From: Amycolatopsis nigrescens CSC17Ta-90 | GTDB taxonomy: Bacteria; Actinomycetota; Actinomycetes; Mycobacteriales; Pseudonocardiaceae | Direction: 5' to 3' | Length of the DNA stretch: 64,000 bases | Assembly (NCBI RefSeq): GCF_000384315.1 | Contig: NZ_ARVW01000001.1 | Location: forward strand, 7,361,001 to 7,425,000 | Part shown: positions 54,177 to 62,270 of the stretch, in pieces | How the letters are laid out: each line of letters starts with the position of its first letter | How positions within the stretch are numbered: the stretch's first letter is position 1 | Translations under genes and position numbers: made by a program | Notes under the pieces: generated by a model | Seen by the model: only the letters and a program-made list of their open reading frames with translations | The model's database searches: none | What the model was told of the DNA's origin: nothing

Positions 54177-55351
54177 CGTGGCAGGTCCTTCCAGGCGACG
54201 TCCTTGTCCACCCGCGGTTCGGACGGCAGCCCGAGCACACGTTCGGCGATGATGTTGCGCAGCACCTCGGAGGTGCCGCCTTCGATGGAATTGCCCTTCG
54301 CGCGCAGGTACCGGTACCCGGCTTCGCGGCCGATGAAGTCCACCGACTCCGGGCGGCGCAGGGTCCAGTCGTCGTACCGCAGCCCCTCTTCACCGAGCAT
54401 CTCCACCTCCAGCCCGGAGAGCTGCTGGTTCAGCCGGGCGAACGCCAGCTTCATCGCCGAGCCCTCCGGACCCGGCGCCCCGGCCGCGAGCTGCTGGCGC
54501 AGCCGAGTACCGGCGAGCCTGGTCGTTTCCGCGTCCACCCACAGCCGGAGCAGCCGGTCGTGCAGTTCGGCGGTGCGCAGCTCCGGCCGTTCGCGCCAGG
54601 TTTCCGCGACGATGCCGACCAGGCCGCCTTCGCGGGGCTGCGCGTTGCCGCCGATGGCGACGCGCTCGTTCATCAGCGTGGTCTGCGCGACCTGCCAGCC
54701 GGCACCCACCTCGCCAAGCCGGTGCGCGTCCGGGATCCGCACGCCGGTCAGGAAGACCTCGTTGAACTCGGCCTCGCCGGTGAGCTGGCGCAGCGGCCGG
54801 ACCTCGACCCCGGGGTCGGTCATGTCGCAGATGAAGTAGGTCATGCCGCGGTGCTTCGGCACGTCCGGGTCGGTCCTGGTGACCAGGATGGCGAACCGCG
54901 CGATATGTGCCACCGAGGTCCACACCTTCTGCCCGGTGACCACCCAGTCGTCGCCGTCGCGGACCGCGCGGGTGCCCAGCGCGGCGAGGTCGGAACCGGC
55001 GCCCGGCTCGCTGAACAGCTGGCACCACACTTCCTCGCCAGTCCACAGTGGACGAAGGAAGCGCGCTTTCTGCTCGGTGGTGCCGAAGTTCAGGATGGTC
55101 GGTGCCGCCATGCCGAGCCCGATGCCGATCCGGCGCGGGTTGTTGTCCGGCGCGCCTGCCGCCGCGAACTCGGCTTCCACCACGGCCTGCAGGGCACGTG
55201 GGGCACCCTGGCCGCCGAGCCCGGCGGGGAAGTGCACCCAGGCCAGCCCGGCGTCGAACCGGGCGCGCAGGAACTCCAGCCGGTCGGTGCTCGCCGGGTC
55301 GTGCCCGGCGAGGAACTCGTGGACCTGTTCGCGAAGCTGCTCGGGGGTCAT
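54173..55351 (-). CDS. Acyl-CoA dehydrogenase (catalytic partner)
   Basis: A 392-residue acyl-CoA dehydrogenase. CQLFSEPGAGSDLAALGTRAV and TGQKVWTSVAHIARFAIL are intact flavin/substrate motifs, and YRYLRAKGNSIEGGTSEVLRNIIAERVLGLPSEPR is the C-terminal catalytic region. It overlaps genes on both sides by four bases (ATGA), so the three dehydrogenases in this operon are translationally coupled. It probably forms a heterotetramer with the downstream 377-residue protein, as FadE pairs do in steroid side-chain degradation. Confidence 0.88.
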   Translation of the reverse strand: MTPEQLREQVHEFLAGHDPASTDRLEFLRARFDAGLAWVHFPAGLGGQGAPRALQAVVEAEFAAAGAPDNNPRRIGIGLGMAAPTILNFGTTEQKARFLRPLWTGEEVWCQLFSEPGAGSDLAALGTRAVRDGDDWVVTGQKVWTSVAHIARFAILVTRTDPDVPKHRGMTYFICDMTDPGVEVRPLRQLTGEAEFNEVFLTGVRIPDAHRLGEVGAGWQVAQTTLMNERVAIGGNAQPREGGLVGIVAETWRERPELRTAELHDRLLRLWVDAETTRLAGTRLRQQLAAGAPGPEGSAMKLAFARLNQQLSGLEVEMLGEEGLRYDDWTLRRPESVDFIGREAGYRYLRAKGNSIEGGTSEVLRNIIAERVLGLPSEPRVDKDVAWKDLPR

Positions 55352-56574
55352 CGCGAACCGCCTTCCTGGCGGTACTTCTTCAGCTCGCGGTGGGCCAGCG
55401 AGCGCTTGTGCACCTCGTCGGGCCCGTCGGCCAGCCGCAGCATCCTGGCACCGGTCCACAGTTCGGCGAGCGGGAAGTCCTGGCTCACCCCGCCCGCGCC
55501 GTGTGCCTGGATCGCCTTGTCCAGGATCCATTCGACCGAGGCCGGGGTGGAGATCTTGATCGCCTGGATCTCGGTGTGCGCGCCCTGGTTGCCCACGGTG
55601 TCCATCAGCCACGCGGTCTTGAGCACCAGCAGCCGCAGCTGCTCCACCCGCACCCGCGATTCGGCGATCCAGTCCTGCACCACGCCCTGCTGCGCGATCG
55701 GCTTGCCGAAGGTGCTGCGCGACATGGTGCGCCGGCACATCAGCTCGATCGCCCGCTCGGCCATCCCGATCAGCCGCATGCAGTGGTGGATCCGGCCGGG
55801 TCCGAGCCTGGCCTGGGCGATCGCGAACCCGCTGCCCTCGCTGTCGAGCAGGTTCTCGGCCGGCACCCGGACGTCGTCGAAGATCACCTCGGCGTGCCCG
55901 CCGTGGTCGCCGTCGGTGTAGCCGAACACCCGCATGCCGCGCTTGACGTGCAGGCCGGGGGTGTCCCGCGGCACCAGGATCATGCTCTGCTGGCGGTGCG
56001 GCTCGCCGTCCGGATCGGTTTTGCCCATCACGATGAAGATCTTGCAGTCCGGGTTCATCGCGCCGGAGATGTACCACTTGCGCCCGTTGATCAGGTACGA
56101 GTCGCCGTCGCGCTCGATCCTGGTGGCGATGTTGCGCGCGTCGGACGAGGCGACGTCCGGCTCGGTCATCGCGAATGCGGACCGGATCTCGCCGTCCAGC
56201 AACGGTCGCAGCCACTGCTTCTGCTGCTCGGGGGTGCCGAACATGGCCAGCACTTCCATGTTGCCGGTGTCCGGCGCCGCGCAGTTCAGCGCGGTGGGCG
56301 CCAGGCTCGGGCTGCGGCCGGTGATCTCGGCCAGGGGTGCGTATTGGAGGTTGGTCAGTCCTGGGCCGTGCTCGCCGGGCAGGAAGAAGTTCCACAGCCC
56401 GCGCTTGCGCGCTTCGGCCTTGAGCTCTTCGACGATCGGCACGCTCGCCCAGGGGTTTTCGCGTTCCTCGAGCTGCTGGTGGAACACCGGTTCGGCGGGG
56501 TAGACGTGCTCGTCCATGAAGGCCAGCAACCGCTCCCGCAGCTCCTCGGTCTTGGCGTCGTAAGAGAAATCCAT
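55348..56574 (-). CDS. ACAD10/11-type acyl-CoA dehydrogenase
   Basis: A 408-residue acyl-CoA dehydrogenase of the long ACAD10/ACAD11 branch. FAMTEPDVASSDARNIATRI, INGRKWYISGAMNPDCKIFIVMG and HHCMRLIGMAERAIELMCRRTMSRSTFGKP are characteristic, and QAHGAGGVSQDFPLAELWTGARMLRLADGPDEVHKRSLAHREL is the C-terminal signature. Human ACAD11 fuses an APH-like kinase to this dehydrogenase and works on 4-hydroxyacyl-CoAs; here the kinase is the adjacent upstream gene, its stop overlapping this start by one base. A shared substrate is therefore likely. Confidence 0.88.
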   Translation of the reverse strand: MDFSYDAKTEELRERLLAFMDEHVYPAEPVFHQQLEERENPWASVPIVEELKAEARKRGLWNFFLPGEHGPGLTNLQYAPLAEITGRSPSLAPTALNCAAPDTGNMEVLAMFGTPEQQKQWLRPLLDGEIRSAFAMTEPDVASSDARNIATRIERDGDSYLINGRKWYISGAMNPDCKIFIVMGKTDPDGEPHRQQSMILVPRDTPGLHVKRGMRVFGYTDGDHGGHAEVIFDDVRVPAENLLDSEGSGFAIAQARLGPGRIHHCMRLIGMAERAIELMCRRTMSRSTFGKPIAQQGVVQDWIAESRVRVEQLRLLVLKTAWLMDTVGNQGAHTEIQAIKISTPASVEWILDKAIQAHGAGGVSQDFPLAELWTGARMLRLADGPDEVHKRSLAHRELKKYRQEGGSR

Positions 56575-57599
56575 CAGTGCCCCTTTTGTAGGGTTTCGTT
56601 GCCACGTTCCACCAGTGGGGTCACGCCCGCGCCGATTTCGGCGAAGCCCGCGCCGACCGTCTGGCCCTTGCTGAAGCGGTAGTAGATGCCTTCCAAGATC
56701 ACTGCCAGTTTGAAGAACGCGAACCCGACGTACCAGTTCAGCGCGGAGACGTCGCGGCCGGAGCGTTCGGCGTAGCGCGCGACGACTTCGTCCGAACCGG
56801 GATAGCCGGGGGCGGCGCTGACGTTCGAGACCATCTTCAGGTTCAGGTCACCGCGCTGGGCGTAGGCCACCAGCAGCGCCACGTCGGTGAGCGGGTCGCC
56901 GACCGTGGACATCTCCCAGTCCAGTACCGCGGTGATCCGGTCGTCGGAGTCCACCAGCACGTTGTCCAGCCGGTAGTCGCCGTGCACGATCGCCGGATCG
57001 GGTGACACCGGCAGGCTGGCCACCAGCCGCTCGTGCAGTTCCTCGATGCCGGGCAGCTCGCGGCTGCGGGAGCCGTCGAGTTGCTTCTTCCAGCGGCGGA
57101 GCTGGCGCTCCAGAAATCCTTCCGGGCGGCCGAAATCGCTCAGGCCCACCGAGGCCGGATCGACCGCGTGCAGGTCGACAAGGGTGTCCACCAGTGACAG
57201 CGCGATCGCCCTCGTCCGTTCCGGGCCGAGTGCGATCAGCTCCTGGTCGCTGCGGTACGGGGTGCCGGTGACGAACTCCATCACGTAGAACGGCGCGCCG
57301 AGCACGGCCGCGTCCTGGCAGAGCAGCAGCGTCTCGGGCACCGGCACCGCGGTCGGGTGCAGCGCGGTGATCACCCGGTGCTCCCGCGCCATGTCGTGCG
57401 CGGTGGGCAGCACGTGCCCGAGCGGCGGACGGCGCACCACCCAGCTGGACCGGCCGTCGTCGACCACGTAGGTGAGGTTGGACCGGCCGCCCTCCACGCG
57501 CCGTCCGCTGAGCGAGCCGGTCACCAGCCCTGGCAGGTGCTGGTCGAGATGTTCGCGCAGGCGCCCGAGATCGAGGCCCGGCGGGTCGGCTTGGTTCAT
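56574..57599 (-). CDS. APH-like phosphotransferase (ACAD10/11 N-terminal kinase homologue)
   Basis: A 341-residue protein-kinase-like phosphotransferase of the APH/choline-kinase fold. SNLTYVVDDGRSSWVVRRPP is the ATP-binding strand, AIVHGDYRLDNVLV the catalytic HxDxxxxN loop and AVLDWEMSTVGDPLTDVALL the metal-binding DWE. It matches the kinase half of ACAD10/ACAD11. ATG 57599 is chosen because GGAGG lies five bases upstream; ATG 57611 is alternative. It leads the operon and is preceded by a promoter overlapping the TACCGACTGGTCGGTA palindrome. Likely role: phosphorylation of a hydroxyacyl-CoA before elimination. Confidence 0.85.
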   Translation of the reverse strand: MNQADPPGLDLGRLREHLDQHLPGLVTGSLSGRRVEGGRSNLTYVVDDGRSSWVVRRPPLGHVLPTAHDMAREHRVITALHPTAVPVPETLLLCQDAAVLGAPFYVMEFVTGTPYRSDQELIALGPERTRAIALSLVDTLVDLHAVDPASVGLSDFGRPEGFLERQLRRWKKQLDGSRSRELPGIEELHERLVASLPVSPDPAIVHGDYRLDNVLVDSDDRITAVLDWEMSTVGDPLTDVALLVAYAQRGDLNLKMVSNVSAAPGYPGSDEVVARYAERSGRDVSALNWYVGFAFFKLAVILEGIYYRFSKGQTVGAGFAEIGAGVTPLVERGNETLQKGH

Positions 57600-57617
57600 C
57601 TGGCCCTCCATGCCAGT

Positions 57618-57647
57618 ACAGTACCGACTGGTCGGTATGTCGCACAA
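57618..57647 (-). promoter_or_regulatory. Promoter with palindromic operator before kinase-dehydrogenase operon
   Basis: On the minus strand TTGTGC (57642-57647) and TACTGT (57618-57623) are 18 bases apart. The 16-bp palindrome TACCGACTGGTCGGTA (57622-57637) fills the spacer. The same operator occurs at 46393. A TetR repressor bound here would block RNA polymerase. Confidence 0.65.
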
Positions 57648-57678
57648 TGCGACCGTCTCGGACGGTTGTGACCGGTGT

Positions 57679-58131
57679 TCAGCGAATCAGCCTGGCGACC
57701 GTCTCCGCGACGCACGCCGGCTTCGCTTCGCCCTCGATCTCCAAGGTCCACCGCACGACCGCCTGCACCCCGCCGGTGACGTCGGTGACCTCGGTCAGTT
57801 CCGCGCCGGCCCGCACCTTCGAGCCGACCTTCACCGGCTGCGGGAAGCGGACCTTGTTCAGCCCGTAGTTGATCCCCATCGACAGGTTCTCCACCCGGTA
57901 GATGTCCTTGCCGAAGAACGGGATCAGCGAAAGCGTGAGGTAGCCGTGCGCGATGGTCGCGCCGAACGGGCCCGCCGCGGCCCGCTCGGTGTCGAGATGG
58001 ATCCATTGGTGGTCGCCGGTCGCGTCGGCGAACAGCTGCACCTGCTCCTGGGTGATGGTGTGCCAGCCGCTGTAACCGAGGTGTTCGCCGACCACGCCCG
58101 CGAACTCGTCCACTCCGGAAAAAACCCGCAT
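57679..58131 (-). CDS. MaoC-family (R)-specific enoyl-CoA hydratase
   Basis: A 150-residue single hotdog MaoC-like hydratase. FADATGDHQWIHLDTERA contains the catalytic Asp and His of the hydratase 2 motif, followed by GPFGATIAHGYLTLSL. Such enzymes hydrate trans-2-enoyl-CoA to (R)-3-hydroxyacyl-CoA. ATG 58131 lies 11 bases after the fabG-like stop (58143), so the two are likely cotranscribed and catalyse successive steps. Length is normal for single-domain members. Confidence 0.88.
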   Translation of the reverse strand: MRVFSGVDEFAGVVGEHLGYSGWHTITQEQVQLFADATGDHQWIHLDTERAAAGPFGATIAHGYLTLSLIPFFGKDIYRVENLSMGINYGLNKVRFPQPVKVGSKVRAGAELTEVTDVTGGVQAVVRWTLEIEGEAKPACVAETVARLIR

Positions 58132-58142
58132 CGCTTCGCCCC

Positions 58143-58904
58143 CTAGTCCCTCGGCCCGCCGGCGGCGTAGATGACCTGGCCGGAGATGAACCCGGCGCCT
58201 TCGCTGACCAGGAAGGAGGCAAGGTGGGCGATGTCCTCGGGCTCGCCGACCCGGCGCACCGGGATCTGCTCGGCGGCGGCCTTCTTGAAGGTCTCGAAGT
58301 CCATGCCGACCCGCTCCGCGGTCGCGGCGGTCATGTCGGTGGCGATGAACCCGGGGGCGATCGCGTTCGCGGTGACGCCGAACTTGCCGAGTTCGATGGC
58401 CAGCGTCTTGGTGAAGCCCTGCATGCCGGCCTTGGCCGCGGAGTAGTTGACCTGGCCGCGGTTGCCCAGTGCCGAGACGCTGGACAGGTTGACGATCCGG
58501 CCCCAGCCCTGCTCGGTCATGTACTTCTGCGCGGCGCGGGTCATCAGGAAGGAGCCCTTCAGGTGCACGCCGAGCACCGAGTCCCAGTCCTGCTCGGTCA
58601 TCTTGAACAGCAGGTTGTCCCTGGTGATCCCGGCGTTGTTGATCAGCACGGTGGGCGGGCCGAGCTCGTCGGCCACCCTGGTCACCGCGGTATCCACCTG
58701 CTCGGCGTCGCTGACGTCGAGGCCGACCCCGATCGCCTTGCCGCCGCCGGCCACGATGGCCTCGGCGCCCTGGCGTACACCGTCTTCGTTCAGGTCGAGC
58801 AGTGCGACCGCGAAGCCGTCCGCGGCCAGGCGTTTCGCGACCGTGGCGCCGATACCGCGGCCGGCTCCGGTGACGATCGCGACGCGGGAGTGGGACTCGG
58901 TCAC
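58143..58904 (-). CDS. FabG-like 3-hydroxyacyl-CoA/ACP dehydrogenase (SDR)
   Basis: A 253-residue SDR: VTGAGRGIGATVAKRLAADGFAVALLDLNED has Asp after strand 2, favouring NAD. NNAGITRDNLLFKMTEQDWDSVLGVHLKG and SSVSALGNRGQVNYSAAKAGMQGFTKTLAIEL are classic FabG motifs with Ser and YxxxK. GTG 58904 is used because AGAGGAGG lies five bases upstream. It precedes the MaoC gene and probably oxidises the hydroxyacyl-CoA the hydratase makes. The palindrome TAAGCAAGCGCTTA at 58941, identical in core to the one at the TetR gene 11.8 kb away, suggests shared control. Confidence 0.9.
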   Translation of the reverse strand: MTESHSRVAIVTGAGRGIGATVAKRLAADGFAVALLDLNEDGVRQGAEAIVAGGGKAIGVGLDVSDAEQVDTAVTRVADELGPPTVLINNAGITRDNLLFKMTEQDWDSVLGVHLKGSFLMTRAAQKYMTEQGWGRIVNLSSVSALGNRGQVNYSAAKAGMQGFTKTLAIELGKFGVTANAIAPGFIATDMTAATAERVGMDFETFKKAAAEQIPVRRVGEPEDIAHLASFLVSEGAGFISGQVIYAAGGPRD

Positions 58905-58940
58905 GGGGACCTCCTCTTCATTGAGAGACACTGAGAGTGC

Positions 58941-58954
58941 TAAGCAAGCGCTTA
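58941..58954. promoter_or_regulatory. Palindromic operator before fabG-like gene
   Basis: TAAGCAAGCGCTTA, extended to CTAAGC...GCTTAG, sits 37 bases upstream of the GTG start. It matches the site at 47158 in 13 of 14 positions. Likely bound by the TetR protein encoded at 46456. Confidence 0.6.
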
Positions 58955-58995
58955 GAAAACTACTCGCCGCCTCCGTCGCGCGTCTGTGGCCTACG

Positions 58996-59673
58996 TCACT
59001 TCACCAGTTCGGGTGCGTGCACGACGGTGGCGCGCCGCAGCAGTGGCACCGCGAGCGTGGCGACCGCCAGCAGCTCGTTCACGGCCATGCCGCGCTCCAC
59101 CAGTCCCAGCGGGAGGAGCTGCCACCACGGCGGGCCGCCGGTCGCCATGATCCCCACCGCGACCAGGATCGCGCCGAACCAGAGCAGCGAGGTGACCGCG
59201 AGGAACTGGGCCAGCCGCCGCCAGAGCAGCGAGTGCCGGAAGACGATGCGGGCGGCCAGCAGCACCGCGACCGGCAGGCAGACGAAGCCGACCACGCTGG
59301 CGATGCGGTGCACGTTGCCGCCGGTGCTCGGTCCGATCGCCCAGTTGTGCTTGGGGAAGACGATCACCACCAGCAGGCTGACCGTCCACAGTGCACCCAG
59401 CAGGACCGCGAATGACCGGACCGGCAGTAGTTTGTGGCGCACCAGGCCCGCGAACGCGGCCGCCGAGCCGAGCGCGACCAGCAGCACGGCCAGGTCGAAG
59501 ATCCACTTGTTGGAGCTGAGCGCGTACTCGCTGATGGTGCGCCGGACCGGGTTGATCCGGTCGGTCGGCGGCAGTATCTGGAGCAGCAGGATCAACGCCG
59601 CGCCGAGGGCCAGTGCGGCCAGCCCCATCGCGGGCAGGGTGATGGAGCGCGGTGGCGCCGGGTCGGACGTCAT
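58996..59673 (-). CDS. DUF998 membrane protein
   Basis: A 225-residue integral membrane protein with about six helices. RINPVRRTISEYALSSNKWIFDLAVLLVALGSAAAF is the typical DUF998 opening, ISEYALS between helices 1 and 2 being conserved, and FPKHNWAIGPSTGGNVHRIASVVGFV contains the conserved Asn/His loop. Function of the family is unknown. It is transcribed alone, 134 bases from the divergent XRE regulator and ending 92 bases from the fabG-like start. Confidence 0.8.
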   Translation of the reverse strand: MTSDPAPPRSITLPAMGLAALALGAALILLLQILPPTDRINPVRRTISEYALSSNKWIFDLAVLLVALGSAAAFAGLVRHKLLPVRSFAVLLGALWTVSLLVVIVFPKHNWAIGPSTGGNVHRIASVVGFVCLPVAVLLAARIVFRHSLLWRRLAQFLAVTSLLWFGAILVAVGIMATGGPPWWQLLPLGLVERGMAVNELLAVATLAVPLLRRATVVHAPELVK

Positions 59674-59807
59674 GATCCGATGTTACGGAGCGGGTTGTTT
59701 GGTCCGCCTGAAAGTTTTCGTGCACCCCCGGCAAGCCACCCCGCTCTTCCGGTGAATCCGCCGGGTCGTGCCCCCGAATCGCTGACCAGCGGTTTTAGCT
59801 TGGTGAC

Positions 59808-60662
59808 ATGACACCCATGGAGTCCACCACCAGAACAAGGGAACTCGGCATCGCGCTGCGCGGCATTCGCGAGGACGCCGACCTGACCGGCGACGAGCTG
59901 GCCAAGATGCTCGGCTGGTCCCCGAGCAAAGTCTCCCGCCTCGAACACGGCAAACGCCTCCCGTCGGAGGTGGACATCGCACTGTACGTGGCAAGTTGCG
60001 GCGTCCTGCGCGAGAAGCTCGAGGAGGTACTGGAGCTGGCGAGGGCCACTGACCGTGGCTACTGGGTTCGCCCACACAATGAGCGCTTGCCGGATGAGCT
60101 GCATTCGCTGACCGTGCAGGAGAACATCGCCACTGCAATCTCGACCTACAACCCGATCTTCATCCCTGGGCTGTTGCAGACGAAGGACTACGCGGACACG
60201 CTCTTCCGGCGTGCCGGGCTGATTCCCGAAGACGGGATCGACCTACGGGTGCACACGCGCATGCGCAGGCAGCGGGTGCTCGCCAAATACGATGCGCCTC
60301 GGTTCGTCTGCTGCATTCACGAGCATGCGCTGCGGACCATGGTGGGCGGTCCTGAGGTGATGCACGGCCAGATCATGCGCCTGCTTGAGGTATTCGAAAG
60401 TTCCAACTGCCAGGTCTGGGTCCTGCCCCGCTCGGCGAACTCGTTCAGCGCGGTGGGTTCGGGTTTCCGGGTGATGTCGTATACCGACCATCGTCCAGTG
60501 GCATACGAAGACACCCGCGCCGCCGGTGTGTTCTTCGATATGCCCGGAGATGTCGCGATGTACCGCCAGGTTTTCACGAAGGTCACCAAGGAGGCCCTCA
60601 CTGGTGAACAATCGCGGCAGTGGCTTGCCCGCCTGGCAAACGAATACGACCGCATGGAGTGA
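59808..60662 (+). CDS. XRE/DUF5753 regulator
   Basis: A 284-residue regulator of the WhiJ-like XRE-DUF5753 type. HTH: LGIALRGIREDADLTGDELAKMLGWSPSKVSRLEHGKRLPSE (about 13-53). DUF5753: YNPIFIPGLLQTKDYADTLFRRAG, MRRQRVLAKYDAPRFVCCIHEHALRTMVGG and the terminal EALTGEQSRQWLARLANEYDRME. In actinomycetes such genes are normally followed by a DUF397 gene. Here the DUF397 gene is interrupted: after the stop only a fragment of its start is visible, then a three-gene cassette. Its last 51 bases (from 60612) are part of an 80-bp direct repeat. Confidence 0.9.
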   Translation: MTPMESTTRTRELGIALRGIREDADLTGDELAKMLGWSPSKVSRLEHGKRLPSEVDIALYVASCGVLREKLEEVLELARATDRGYWVRPHNERLPDELHSLTVQENIATAISTYNPIFIPGLLQTKDYADTLFRRAGLIPEDGIDLRVHTRMRRQRVLAKYDAPRFVCCIHEHALRTMVGGPEVMHGQIMRLLEVFESSNCQVWVLPRSANSFSAVGSGFRVMSYTDHRPVAYEDTRAAGVFFDMPGDVAMYRQVFTKVTKEALTGEQSRQWLARLANEYDRME

Positions 60663-60691
60663 TCTGATTGCCCCGAGCGGTGTGGCGGACG
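60612..60691 (+). repeat. Direct repeat, left copy (80 bp)
   Basis: This copy includes the last codons of the XRE gene, its stop and 29 bases beyond. It matches 63802-63881 in 77 of 80 bases with no gaps (3,190-bp offset). The two copies bracket the P-loop/aaRS-like/ASCH cassette. Confidence 0.9.
60668..60691 (+). pseudogene. Remnant of a DUF397 gene start (left)
   Basis: TTG then codons for P-R-A-V-W-R-T. DUF397 proteins usually begin like M...AVWRKSS, and lie directly after XRE/DUF5753 genes. Only this fragment survives, after which the sequence departs from the family. The second repeat copy continues as AVWQTSS, even closer to the family. Confidence 0.4.
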
Positions 60692-60753
60692 CCCTCCCTG
60701 GCAACCCTTCCCGACCACTGGGCTTTTCCTGGGCATTGTGCTTCACTGGGGGC

Positions 60754-61662
60754 ATGCCCAGAAAAAGCCCAGCCGTGGAGGACGTCGCTGCGGGAGTGCA
60801 GCGGCTGCTCAAACGCGGTTTGCCGGTGACCTCGGCTGCAGTGGGTGAGGTGCTACTCGACCTGCGGGGGATCGTCGCGCGAGCAGCCGATCCCGGCGAC
60901 GATGCGAGCCGCACAGCGGCTTTGGACGGCACCCTGCGCGGCTTGCTGGCTCGGTTGGATGATGCCCGTTATGCGTCCGCGGCGCGGGCGTTGTTCGGGC
61001 TGCCGCCGGCCGAGCCTGGGCAGAACCTCACGGTTCGCCGGGAGCTTGCTGCAGCGCAGGCCGGGCACGAGGTACATCACTTTCGCAAGCGGGTCGAGCC
61101 GAAGCTGATCGAGAAAATCGCCTGGGAGCTGTTGGCTGATGCGGATCGATTCACCCGGTCGGCGATGATCGCCCCGCGGTTGGCTCCGACCACGAACCGG
61201 CAGCCGGTTCCGCCCGACCCGTTCGCTTGGGAGGTCGCCGAGCACGAGGAGCAGTTGACCCGACTGTGGTCGGCGATCTATGCCACTCGCGCCGAGTTGC
61301 TGGCCGTCGAACGATTGATCAGCTTGGATGCCGATCGAACGGACATCATCACCACGGCGGTGACCGCCGCCTGGCGGTGGGCCGTCGCCCGCGCGGAGGC
61401 AATCAGCTACTGCACCGCGTTCGCACCTGAATCGGAGACTTCGCCCGACGAGTTGGTCGCCTTAGCCGGCTGGACCCCTGCCCTGACAGCGGCGCAGGCG
61501 TCCAGATTGACCGAGGCCGCCGCCGGCGGTGCCGGCCGCGAGGAGTTCACCGCTGCGCTGCATGGCGAGACCGGGTTGGGCAACGCCTGGGTCGGCGGAT
61601 TTCTCACCCCGCCGATCGCGACAGAATTCATTCCCGAGCAGGAGAACGGACCAATTTCGTGA
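60754..61662 (+). CDS. Uncharacterised cassette protein (302 residues)
   Basis: I do not recognise this protein. It is soluble and mostly helical by composition. LTVRRELAAAQAGHEVHHFRKRVEPKLIEKIAWELLADADRFT (about 92-134) has the look of an HTH-like segment with an FRKRxEPKL motif that I recall from actinomycete proteins next to NTPases, so a regulatory or adaptor role is possible. ATG 60754 lacks a strong ribosome site; the frame is open to 60526. The next gene's GTG overlaps its stop, so it belongs to the cassette. Codon use is less GC-extreme than in the genes before 59 kb. Confidence 0.7.
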   Translation: MPRKSPAVEDVAAGVQRLLKRGLPVTSAAVGEVLLDLRGIVARAADPGDDASRTAALDGTLRGLLARLDDARYASAARALFGLPPAEPGQNLTVRRELAAAQAGHEVHHFRKRVEPKLIEKIAWELLADADRFTRSAMIAPRLAPTTNRQPVPPDPFAWEVAEHEEQLTRLWSAIYATRAELLAVERLISLDADRTDIITTAVTAAWRWAVARAEAISYCTAFAPESETSPDELVALAGWTPALTAAQASRLTEAAAGGAGREEFTAALHGETGLGNAWVGGFLTPPIATEFIPEQENGPIS

Positions 61663-62270
61663 CCGGCACTTTCACCAATCCCGCTCTGACCGTCGCGATA
61701 GAGGCGGCGGCTGCTGGCGATCCTCGTCGTTATGTCATCACCGGCGGTCCGTCGTCGGGCAAAGACGACCTGATCGCGGCGATCCAGGGTGCCGGGATTC
61801 CTTGCATGGCCGAAGAGCCGGGGCGTGAGATCTACCGCAAGCACCGCGAACGACTCGGCCGGCATCTGCGCCGGGAGGACCGCCGCGAGTACTCGTTGGA
61901 GGTGCTGGAGGCCTTTGTCGCCGAATACGCCGCACACAAGCACGGGATCAGGTTCTACAACCGTGGTATACCGGACGGCTACGGCTGGGATGCATTCTTC
62001 GGCCTGCGTCCGACGCCGCAGTTAGAGGAGGCGACGCGGCTCTATCGGTACGACACGATTTTCGTGCTCGATCCACTGGACACCTTCGAGGACCCGGACG
62101 ACATCGTCTGGGCGAAGGACCGCGAGATCCGTCGTGTTCACGAACTGATCGTGCAGGGCTATTTCGACGCCGGTTACGAACCAGTGTTCGTCGCGCCCGA
62201 CTCGGCGGCGGCCCGGCTTGATTTCATCTGCTCCAACTTGCGCCTGCCCAAACCAAGCCGAGGCGCGTGA
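61659..62270 (+). CDS. P-loop NTPase/kinase (AAA_28, NadR-like)
   Basis: A 203-residue P-loop protein. YVITGGPSSGKDDLIAAIQ (25-43) is Walker A, IPCMAEEPGREIYRKHRERLG the EExGR-type region seen in AAA_28/NadR-like small-molecule kinases, RFYNRGIPDGYGWDAFFG a Walker-B-like strand with a lid, and TIFVLDPLDTFEDPDDIVWAKDREIRRVHELIVQGYFDAGYEPVFV the terminal part. It likely phosphorylates a nucleoside or nucleotide-like substrate. GTG 61659 and the following GTG 62267 overlap neighbouring stops (GTGA), so it is translationally coupled to both. Confidence 0.82.
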   Translation: MTGTFTNPALTVAIEAAAAGDPRRYVITGGPSSGKDDLIAAIQGAGIPCMAEEPGREIYRKHRERLGRHLRREDRREYSLEVLEAFVAEYAAHKHGIRFYNRGIPDGYGWDAFFGLRPTPQLEEATRLYRYDTIFVLDPLDTFEDPDDIVWAKDREIRRVHELIVQGYFDAGYEPVFVAPDSAAARLDFICSNLRLPKPSRGA

